From Flavobacteriaceae bacterium (lineage in GTDB: Bacteria > Bacteroidota > Bacteroidia > Flavobacteriales > Flavobacteriaceae): a DNA stretch of 6,393 nucleotides. The translations under genes were made by a program, and so were the position numbers. Below the pieces are notes generated by a model. That model was not told where the DNA came from. It saw only the letters and a list, made by a program, of their open reading frames with translations, and made no database searches. Where the stretch lies: contig JABAYZ010000058.1 in NCBI GenBank assembly GCA_018608735.1, forward strand, positions 1 to 6,393. Direction: 5' to 3'. Positions 1 to 5,453 of the stretch are shown here, one piece after another; position 1 is the first letter of the stretch; the number at the start of each line of letters is the position of its first letter.

Positions 1-199
1 GCTCCTCGTCCTCTTCGGCCTTATCTACGGCCGTATAAGCGGCGGCATTGATCACAGCACTTGGCGCCAAGGCGCGGATCCTCTGCGCGCAGGTGACTGG
101 GTCAGACAAATCGGCCTGGTCTCGTCCCAACGCTAACACATCGCCCGAACGTTGTAACTCAGTTGCAACCTGCCCGGTCTTGCCAAAAACCAAGATCAT
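1..199 (-). CDS. rfbD: dTDP-4-dehydrorhamnose reductase, N-terminal part (runs off left edge)
   Basis: RfbD (RmlD) catalyses the last step of dTDP-L-rhamnose synthesis, the NAD(P)H-dependent reduction of dTDP-4-dehydro-L-rhamnose, in the cytoplasm. Only the first 66 codons are in the window. They begin MILVFGKTGQVATEL, the Rossmann glycine motif (GxxGQ at residues 6-10) typical of this short-chain dehydrogenase family. They continue to a VINAAAYTAVDKAE stretch, which is the family signature after the fourth beta strand. The ATG at 199-197 overlaps the rfbB stop codon as ATGA, and an AGGTG about 9 nt upstream can serve as ribosome binding site. The catalytic YxxxK lies outside the window. It is the third gene of the rfbC-rfbB-rfbD run. 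The frame is open to the window edge, so the gene is cut by the window and not broken. Confidence 0.93.
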   Translation of the reverse strand, partial: MILVFGKTGQVATELQRSGDVLALGRDQADLSDPVTCAQRIRALAPSAVINAAAYTAVDKAEEDEE

Positions 200-1245
200 G
201 ACTTCACACCTAAGCGTTGGCCTACTCCAGATCGATCCAGCAAGGGCCGCCACCAATTTTCATTATCCAAATACCAGCTAACGGTTTTCTCCAGGCCCTC
301 GTCGATGGTAACCGACGGCCGCCAGCCTAATTCATCACGAATACGGGTCGGATCAATCGCGTAACGTGCATCGTGGCCTGGGCGGTCGGCTACAAATGCA
401 ATCAAATCTGTATAGCTACCGCTTGCACGGGGCTGCAGACGGTCCAGTGTAGCGCAGAGAGTTTGAACCAGCTCCAAATTCGTCCGCTCATTCTCACCGC
501 CGATATTATAGCTTCGGCCCACCTCACCCTCTTTAAGAACTAGAAGAAGCGCATCGGCGTGATCCTCCACATACAGCCAATCACGGATATTTCCGCCATT
601 ACCGTATATTGGTAACGGCTTGCCCGCTAGCGCGTTTAGGATGACAACGGGAATTAACTTTTCTGGAAAATGATACGGTCCGTAGTTGTTAGAGCAATTA
701 GTCAGTACGATCGGTAAGCCATAAGTTTCATGCCAAGCGCGGACCAGATGGTCAGAACTCGCCTTAGATGCGGAATATGGGCTGCGCGGATCATATGGCG
801 TATCTTCTGTAAAAAAAACTGTTTGATTGCTCGGCAGGCTGCCAAACACCTCATCGGTACTGACGTGATGAAACCTAAATATTGTGGGATGACCTTTGCT
901 TTGCCAATAGCTGCGCGCGGCCTCAAGCATGTTTAATGTGCCATTAATGTTAGTCTCAATAAAATCCGCAGGGCCATCAATCGAGCGATCCACATGGGAT
1001 TCCGCGGCCAAATGCATTACAGTATCTGGAGAATGTCGGGAGAAGACCGCGTCTAGCCCTGCGCGATCGCGTATATCAACTTGCTCAAAAGCATAATTTG
1101 GATGTCCGGTGACCGAGGCCACATTCTCCAAGCAGGCCGCATAGGTGAGCGCATCTGCATTCACCACCGAATGACCGCGGGCAATCGCTAAGCGAATTAC
1201 GGCCGATCCAATAAAACCTGCACCACCCGTAACCAAAACCTTCAT
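196..1245 (-). CDS. rfbB: dTDP-glucose 4,6-dehydratase
   Basis: RfbB (RmlB) is a cytoplasmic extended short-chain dehydrogenase that converts dTDP-D-glucose to dTDP-4-dehydro-6-deoxy-D-glucose with tightly bound NAD+. The 349 residues match the usual family length. Visible motifs are the NAD-binding GGAGFIG at residues 7-13, LAAESHVDRSID around 79-90, the catalytic Thr-Asp-Glu triplet at 130-132 (STDEVFG), the YxxxK pair Tyr157/Lys161 (YSASK), and the substrate-side RDWLYVEDH at 221-229. No key residue is missing. The ATG at 1245-1243 overlaps the rfbC stop as ATGA, with a GGTG-type ribosome binding site inside the end of rfbC; the stop overlaps the rfbD start in the same way. Tight overlaps on both sides indicate one transcript with translational coupling. 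The 4-keto product goes to RfbC and then RfbD; other 6-deoxysugar pathways also branch from it. Confidence 0.97.
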   Translation of the reverse strand: MKVLVTGGAGFIGSAVIRLAIARGHSVVNADALTYAACLENVASVTGHPNYAFEQVDIRDRAGLDAVFSRHSPDTVMHLAAESHVDRSIDGPADFIETNINGTLNMLEAARSYWQSKGHPTIFRFHHVSTDEVFGSLPSNQTVFFTEDTPYDPRSPYSASKASSDHLVRAWHETYGLPIVLTNCSNNYGPYHFPEKLIPVVILNALAGKPLPIYGNGGNIRDWLYVEDHADALLLVLKEGEVGRSYNIGGENERTNLELVQTLCATLDRLQPRASGSYTDLIAFVADRPGHDARYAIDPTRIRDELGWRPSVTIDEGLEKTVSWYLDNENWWRPLLDRSGVGQRLGVKS

Positions 1246-1805
1246 GAGTTTTCACCAAAAATGAACGGGCTTTCAAAGTCTTTAAGTAATGGCGCTTTAG
1301 CGTCTTTTTCGTTTAGGATTGGATAGCCTGTCAGTGGCCACTCAATGCCTATAGCTGGATCATCCCACCGCATCCCACCTTCTGCTTCGGGCGCATAATA
1401 GTTGCTACACTTATAGACAATCTCGCTGTCAGGCTCCAACGTCACAAAGCCATGCGCAAAACCAATTGGCACATAAAGTTGGTGCCCATTCTCAGCTGAC
1501 AGTTCATACCCCACCCACTGACTATAGGTCGGGCTACCTCGCCTAATATCTACAGCTACATCAAAGATTGCTCCACGCCCGCAGCGTACCAATTTGCCTT
1601 GTGCATGGCGTGGCGCCTGAAAATGCATGCCGCGTAGTGTTCCAACATCGCGTGACAGGGAATGATTGTCTTGCACAAATTCAACATCGACCCCCATTTT
1701 CCTATATCGTTGGTAGTTATAAGTCTCAGAAAAAAAACCGCGTTGGTCCTCAAAACGGCTTGGAGAAATCAATAAAACGATTTTTTCGAAATTTATCTCA
1801 GACAT
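1242..1805 (-). CDS. rfbC: dTDP-4-dehydrorhamnose 3,5-epimerase
   Basis: RfbC (RmlC) is a cupin-fold, usually dimeric, cytoplasmic epimerase that inverts C3 and C5 of dTDP-4-dehydro-6-deoxy-D-glucose, giving the substrate of RfbD. The 187 residues fit the family. Visible landmarks are FEDQRGFFSETYN (18-30), the QDNHS and LRGMHFQ segments holding the catalytic His61, Tyr131 in the EIVYKCSNYY segment, and Asp168 in NEKDA. These correspond to His63, Tyr133 and Asp170 as I remember them from the Salmonella enzyme, with a constant offset of two. It is the first gene of the run; its stop overlaps the rfbB start. The ATG at 1805-1803 is preceded by a modest GGATGG-like ribosome binding site. Its promoter must lie in the roughly 110 bp between the gene and the transposase remnant, where an AT-rich dyad is visible but no convincing -35/-10 pair. 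Confidence 0.96.
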   Translation of the reverse strand: MSEINFEKIVLLISPSRFEDQRGFFSETYNYQRYRKMGVDVEFVQDNHSLSRDVGTLRGMHFQAPRHAQGKLVRCGRGAIFDVAVDIRRGSPTYSQWVGYELSAENGHQLYVPIGFAHGFVTLEPDSEIVYKCSNYYAPEAEGGMRWDDPAIGIEWPLTGYPILNEKDAKAPLLKDFESPFIFGENS

Positions 1806-1820
1806 TCACACCATCCGTAT

Positions 1821-1840
1821 ACAAAATTTGATTATTTTGT
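1821..1840. promoter_or_regulatory. AT-rich inverted repeat upstream of rfbC, possible operator
   Basis: The site reads ACAAAAT-N6-ATTTTGT, a perfect 7-bp inverted repeat with a 6-bp centre. It ends 15 bp before the rfbC start codon on the minus strand. Its position in the promoter or leader region suggests an operator for a dimeric regulator. An RNA stem made almost only of A-U pairs would be weak, so DNA binding is more plausible than a leader hairpin. No known regulator motif is recognised, and AT-rich dyads of this size do occur by chance. Confidence 0.3.
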
Positions 1841-1961
1841 TCGTTGATATCTCAAACTAATATCGATGCCAACTCATTCAACTTAAGTCCTATTTCACTG
1901 AGCCACAACAAGTCCGTCGTCAGAGTTTTGGCGCCAAATGCTACTTAAATTAAGAGACCGT

Positions 1962-2277
1962 TTAGCCAATCTGGTTGGTTTTATTATGCATCGTGTTGAC
2001 TGTGATGCAAGCGCTGCGTTTCAAGTATCGTCTTTTTATCCTTTAGTGCTGTTTTGGAATGGCTTTGTCGCGATTAAAATAGACGTTAGTGGATGTCACG
2101 TTGTTGATGTTTTCGTGACAGTGTTGGTAGTTGTCCTGATCGACAGGGGCTCTGATCTAGGTTTCAAGATCACCAGGCAGAAAGTAGTTTTCCCTCAGGA
2201 TGTGGTTCTTCAATGTATGATGCCAACGCTCGATCTCGCATCGAGTTTGCAGATGATATGGTTCGCTACCAGAGTGG
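1962..2277 (-). pseudogene. Decayed C-terminal fragment of an IS3-like transposase (integrase core)
   Basis: Read on the minus strand, this stretch gives SEPYHLQTRCEIERWHHTLK, then LRENYFLPGDLET, a stop (TAG, 2159-2157), and then VDQDNYQHCHENINNVTSTN and VYFNRDKAIPKQH. A second stop (TAA, 2045-2043) follows, then RIKRRYLKR, ending at TAA (1964-1962). This follows the C-terminus of rve-type transposases, which I place in the IS3 family from recalled consensus (PYHPQTxGKIERWHQTLKN, ENYFLPGDLE, YNHQRYHESLNNLTPADVYFGR). The Glu of EIERWH is the third acid of the DDE triad; the parts with the two Asp residues are absent. Both stops are in the same frame with no frameshift, so decay was by point mutation. 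A terminal sequence could lie at about 1911-1938 (GTCCGTCGTCAGAG next to the palindrome TTTGGCGCCAAA), but the partner end is not found. Family assignment beyond IS3-like is uncertain. Confidence 0.82.
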
Positions 2278-2387
2278 TTTAGCTGTTACCCAGCGTATGG
2301 CACGTGAAGCTACTGAACTTGGTGAGTTAGATGAGAAGATAGAATTATTCAGTAGACGAGTGACACTGTGGTACAAGTAGACAGTAA

Positions 2388-2405
2388 TGCTTTTCACTGA
2401 AAGCA
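2388..2405. promoter_or_regulatory. 18-bp dyad, possible enhancer site for a sigma-54 activator
   Basis: TGCTTT-N6-AAAGCA is a perfect 6-bp inverted repeat with a 6-bp centre. It lies about 90-107 bp before the transcript start predicted from the -24/-12 promoter at 2470-2485. That is the usual distance for upstream activating sequences bound by bacterial enhancer-binding proteins. The outer TGC...GCA resembles the NtrC-type dyad only in its ends. It is not followed by a T run, so it does not look like a terminator. The regulatory role is inference from position and symmetry. Confidence 0.3.
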
Positions 2406-2425
2406 GGGCCTAATATCTATGTTAG

Positions 2426-2453
2426 CTCGTAAATTGGCATCACTCTCGTAAAT
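2426..2453 (+). repeat. Direct repeat CTCGTAAAT x2, 19 bp apart
   Basis: CTCGTAAAT occurs at 2426-2434 and again at 2445-2453, start to start 19 bp (nearly two helical turns, so roughly the same DNA face). The pair lies between the dyad at 2388-2405 and the sigma-54 promoter. It could be a binding site for a regulator or a chance repeat; nothing in the sequence decides this. Confidence 0.3.
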
Positions 2454-2469
2454 CATAACTAGAAATTCT

Positions 2470-2485
2470 CGGTACGAAAATTGCT
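2470..2485 (+). promoter_or_regulatory. Sigma-54 (-24/-12) promoter of the TPR-glycosyltransferase gene
   Basis: The site reads CGGTACGAAAATTGCT. Against the sigma-54 consensus TGGCACG-N4-TTGCW it matches 10 of 12 fixed positions, including the near-invariant GG (2471-2472) and GC (2483-2484) at the required 10-bp spacing. The start of transcription would be near 2495, which leaves a leader of about 30 nt before the ATG at 2525, with its ribosome binding site inside that leader. A promoter here would exclude the upstream TTG at 2495 as a start, because it would sit at +1. Such promoters need an ATP-dependent enhancer-binding protein; the dyad about 100 bp upstream is a candidate site for one. 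rpoN itself lies at the other end of the gene. Confidence 0.65.
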
Positions 2486-2512
2486 TATGTAGTTTTGGCA
2501 AAACTTAGATCT

Positions 2513-2517
2513 GGGAA
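2513..2517 (+). promoter_or_regulatory. Ribosome binding site deciding the start of the TPR gene
   Basis: GGGAA lies 7 nt before the ATG at 2525. The alternative in-frame TTG at 2495 has no purine-rich sequence before it (it follows TTATGTAGTT) and coincides with the predicted transcript start. This favours the ATG. Confidence 0.6.
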
Positions 2518-2524
2518 TATCAGC

Positions 2525-5389
2525 ATGGATGGTACATTAAAAAATCCAACTTTAGTTGAGCTTTTGGCAAGAGGCGCAACTTTGCATGAAGCAGGTGACT
2601 TTTTATCTGCCGAAGCTAATTACATGCAAATTTTGCAGGAGCAACCTAATCATCCGGAAGCCAATCATAACCTAGCAATTTTATTCACCTTACAAGGTAA
2701 ACTTGAGTGCGCTCTGGACCATTTGAAAATTTGTTTAAACGCCAGTCCGAATGTTAATTTGTTTTGGGCAACTTACATAGATGTTTTAGTTAAGTTGGGA
2801 AGAATTTCGGATGCCCAAAAGTTATTAAATTCTGCAAAAGACAATGGGCTTTGGCACCCATCCATGCAAAAATTTGAAGAACATATAGCTTCTCTACATT
2901 TTAAGCCCTCAGAGAATGATTTTTCACAATTAGAAAAATTGATTGCCAGTAATGAAATAAACACGGCACGACAAGTTTGTAGCAACTTAATTAAAAAATT
3001 TCCAGGTTCGGGAAGGTTAAATCATTATCTCGGTCAATGCTTTCTCAAGGGCAATGACATTATATCTTCAATAAATGCATATGAAAAAGTTGTTCAATTC
3101 AGCCCTAATTGGTACTTGGGCTTTATGATGCTTGGGCACTTAAACTTGCTTAAAAAAAATGAAAACGAAGCAATTGAAAATTTTAAACAAGCAATTAACC
3201 TAAAACCTGATGATGCTGAAGCGAGATTAATTCTTGTTGATTTACTTCTCGAGCGAAAAGATTCTGGGACAGCGATTCATTACTTAGAAGATACTCTAAA
3301 AGATAATATTACTTGCAGTCGCTATCTTTGTGCGTTGGCGAAATCATATGAAATTGGTGAAAATATTGATTCTGCGATAGATTTTTATGAAAGGGCGTTT
3401 GCTGTTGATGCGAACAATTTGGCCATATTGAATAAAATCGGTGGTTTGCATTGGAAAAATAATAAACCAAATGATGCCGCGATTGCATTTGAACGGGCTA
3501 TCGAAATTGATCCGTGCTGTACTTCCGCAGTCCTCAATATCGCATTTTTGATGTGTGGTTTAGGTGACTATTTAGGCGCATTAAAAAAATGTAATGATTT
3601 GTTAGAGTTGCGACCAAATTTTATTGATGCTGAACTGCTTAAGGGAAAAATTTTCATCGAAGCAAAGAACTTTTCAGAAGCAGAAAAAAGCTTTAAAAAA
3701 GTGTACAAGATTTCACCTACTTGTTCTGAAGCGTGGGAAGGACTCGGCGATTGTTTGTATGGCAGTGGTGACGCTGCTGGAGCAGTTAGAAAATACAAAG
3801 CAGCAGCTAAGTTAAATCCCAAATCGTTTAAATCCTTTCTTCAACTTGGATTGATTAGGATGCAAAAGGGGCATTACAGCACTGCTTTAAAATGTTTAAA
3901 AAGGGCTGAAAAAATAAAACCTGATAGTATAGAGGTCCTTCATATTATTGGGCAACTTTATCAAAGCAAAGGGGGCCGTTACTACAAGGACGCTATGCGA
4001 TACTATGATAAAGTATTGATAATAGACCCCGATCATAGCAATGTTTTGGCTGCAAAATTACATTTACATGCACTGACGTGTGATTGGGATGAAATCGAAA
4101 AGCTTAGGTCCAAACTCCCTTCGCTTGGAACTTCAGAGGGTGAGGTTATGCCTTTTTCTTTATTGGCTTTGGAAGACGCACCGGCTCGACATAAAATTCG
4201 TGCAGAACGATATTGTGCGCGTAACTTCTTTCCTGGAAAATTGTCAAATTTTGTGGTGCCGTCAGTTGCGTCTAAGAAACTAAAAATAGGTTATTTTTCT
4301 GGAGATTTTCATCTTCATCCAGTGTCGATTCTAATTTCAGCAGTATTGGAAAGTCATTCCCAAAATGATTTTGAGATCTATGCCTACTCTCTCGGTAATG
4401 AACGCGACGCTATGTACGATAGAATTTCCAAAATAGTTCACAAATTTAAAGACGTTTCGAAATTTAGTGAGATTGAGATCGCAAGGCTTGCACGGCGTGA
4501 TGGTATAGATATAGCAATTGATTTGTCAGGCTATACCCGTGGTGGAAGGCCTCAAATCTTCGCACACAGGGCTGCGCCGATACAAGTAAGTTACCTGGGT
4601 TTCCCTGGATCTATGGGCTCAAATTTTATTGACTATATCATTGTAGATAAAAACTTGGTTCCACCTGAAAATCAGAAGTACTATTCAGAAAAACCAATAT
4701 ATCTTCCAAGACAGTATCAGGCTCAAGATAGTTCACTTTCTTTAGAAAAACCACCATCTAAACAGCAATTGGGCTTGCCGGAGGATGCATTTATATTTTG
4801 TGCAATAAACAACACATATAAGATTACATCGGCAGAGTTTGATATCTGGATGCGCTTATTGTCTCGCGTTGAAGGCAGTGTGCTATGGTTGTTCGCACCA
4901 AACGAGTTAGCAAAAGAAAATTTGATCAAACATGCTGGTAAACGCGGCATCTCTTCAGATCGGCTTGTTTTTGCCAAAAAGCTATCATTTATTGAATATG
5001 TCGATCAACTGTCTCATGCGGATCTATATTTAGATACGTTTAACTATAACGCGGGTGCGACAGCTAGTAACGTACTTTGGGCCGGAGTGCCGCTTATTAC
5101 GAAGGCTGGCGTTGGGTACAGCGCTAGAATGGCTTCAAGCTTACTTCAATCAATCGGGATGCCTGAACTCATCACAAAAACGCCGGAAGATTACGAAGCG
5201 CTTGCGTTAAATTTAGCTAAAAACCCAGTGAAGCTATCTGCTATCCGTCTATTACTAAGCTTGAAATGTATTAATTCAGAACTTTTCGATGTTGAGGCGT
5301 TTACGGGTGACTTGGAAAATTCTTACCGAAAAATATACCAACGCTATGTTGAGGGGAAAAAACCTGATGTTATTTATGTTGAACGATAG
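2525..5389 (+). CDS. TPR-repeat protein with GT41 (O-GlcNAc transferase/SPINDLY-like) glycosyltransferase domain
   Basis: Numbered from the ATG, the 954-residue protein has about 13 tetratricopeptide repeats (residues 10-510; for example the units ending QPNHPEA, LKPDDAEA and IKPDSIE). A two-lobed GT41 domain follows (about 585-940). GT41 enzymes transfer a sugar, classically GlcNAc from UDP-GlcNAc, to Ser/Thr; the TPR superhelix binds the protein target. Visible landmarks are GYFSGDFHLHPVS with His598 (the conserved HP histidine), DLSGYTRGGRP (666-676), APIQVSYLGFPGSMG (684-698), Lys766 in NNTYKI (equivalent to the UDP-contacting lysine of human OGT), and YSARMASSLL (865-874). The usual HTT of the UDP loop is replaced: YNAGATASN at 841-849. 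No signal peptide or membrane segment is seen, so it is likely cytoplasmic. It is transcribed alone, apparently from a sigma-54 promoter. The acceptor is unknown; flagellin or another surface protein is speculation. Confidence 0.9.
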   Translation: MDGTLKNPTLVELLARGATLHEAGDFLSAEANYMQILQEQPNHPEANHNLAILFTLQGKLECALDHLKICLNASPNVNLFWATYIDVLVKLGRISDAQKLLNSAKDNGLWHPSMQKFEEHIASLHFKPSENDFSQLEKLIASNEINTARQVCSNLIKKFPGSGRLNHYLGQCFLKGNDIISSINAYEKVVQFSPNWYLGFMMLGHLNLLKKNENEAIENFKQAINLKPDDAEARLILVDLLLERKDSGTAIHYLEDTLKDNITCSRYLCALAKSYEIGENIDSAIDFYERAFAVDANNLAILNKIGGLHWKNNKPNDAAIAFERAIEIDPCCTSAVLNIAFLMCGLGDYLGALKKCNDLLELRPNFIDAELLKGKIFIEAKNFSEAEKSFKKVYKISPTCSEAWEGLGDCLYGSGDAAGAVRKYKAAAKLNPKSFKSFLQLGLIRMQKGHYSTALKCLKRAEKIKPDSIEVLHIIGQLYQSKGGRYYKDAMRYYDKVLIIDPDHSNVLAAKLHLHALTCDWDEIEKLRSKLPSLGTSEGEVMPFSLLALEDAPARHKIRAERYCARNFFPGKLSNFVVPSVASKKLKIGYFSGDFHLHPVSILISAVLESHSQNDFEIYAYSLGNERDAMYDRISKIVHKFKDVSKFSEIEIARLARRDGIDIAIDLSGYTRGGRPQIFAHRAAPIQVSYLGFPGSMGSNFIDYIIVDKNLVPPENQKYYSEKPIYLPRQYQAQDSSLSLEKPPSKQQLGLPEDAFIFCAINNTYKITSAEFDIWMRLLSRVEGSVLWLFAPNELAKENLIKHAGKRGISSDRLVFAKKLSFIEYVDQLSHADLYLDTFNYNAGATASNVLWAGVPLITKAGVGYSARMASSLLQSIGMPELITKTPEDYEALALNLAKNPVKLSAIRLLLSLKCINSELFDVEAFTGDLENSYRKIYQRYVEGKKPDVIYVER

Positions 5390-5453
5390 TGCTACACGTA
5401 AACTAAATACTTAACAGCCGCTAATTTGGGTCTAATCACAGTTGGTGACTTAG
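5390..5453. other. Short gap between two convergent genes
   Basis: The 64 bp separate the stop of the TPR-glycosyltransferase gene from the stop of rpoN on the opposite strand. I see no GC-rich stem followed by a T run in either direction. The only pairing noted is a weak GCTAA/TTAGC pair spanning the rpoN end. Transcripts from the two sides may therefore overlap, or termination may be Rho-dependent. Confidence 0.5.

Larger units (their letters stand above)
2278..2469. other. Non-coding stretch between transposase remnant and sigma-54 promoter
   Basis: No gene with recognisable homology is visible here on either strand. The stretch contains the end of a short open plus-strand frame (ATG 2213, stop 2380) whose start overlaps the transposase remnant in antisense. 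After it come an 18-bp dyad and a 9-bp direct repeat, listed separately. A TAATAT at 2411-2416 resembles a sigma-70 -10 box, but no acceptable -35 hexamer sits 16-18 bp before it. The region is best read as the upstream regulatory region of the TPR-glycosyltransferase gene, with the insertion-sequence remnant at its far side. Confidence 0.5.

Noticed and set aside
702..936. Open frames on both strands inside rfbB (68 and 74 codons)
   Set aside because: They are shadows of rfbB, whose motifs fix the true frame.
1568..1831. An 87-codon plus-strand open frame across rfbC
   Set aside because: It is antisense to rfbC, which has intact catalytic residues and family length.
1856..1871. Sigma-54-like TGGCATCGATATTAGT on the minus strand upstream of rfbC
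   Set aside because: The -24 half is good but the invariant GC of the -12 half is AG; only 8 of 12 positions match.
1938..2282. A 114-codon plus-strand open frame
   Set aside because: It is antisense to the transposase remnant, whose minus-strand translation has recognisable motifs; the plus-strand product resembles nothing.
2411..2416. TAATAT as a sigma-70 -10 box for the TPR gene
   Set aside because: There is no reasonable -35 hexamer at 16-18 bp, and it would give a leader of about 100 nt; the -24/-12 site is a better explanation.
2495..2524. In-frame TTG start that would lengthen the TPR protein by 10 residues
   Set aside because: It has no ribosome binding site and would lie at the predicted +1 of the sigma-54 promoter, whereas the ATG at 2525 has GGGAA 7 nt upstream.
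5390..5453. Bidirectional intrinsic terminator between the convergent genes
   Set aside because: No stable GC-containing stem with an adjacent T run could be found on either strand.
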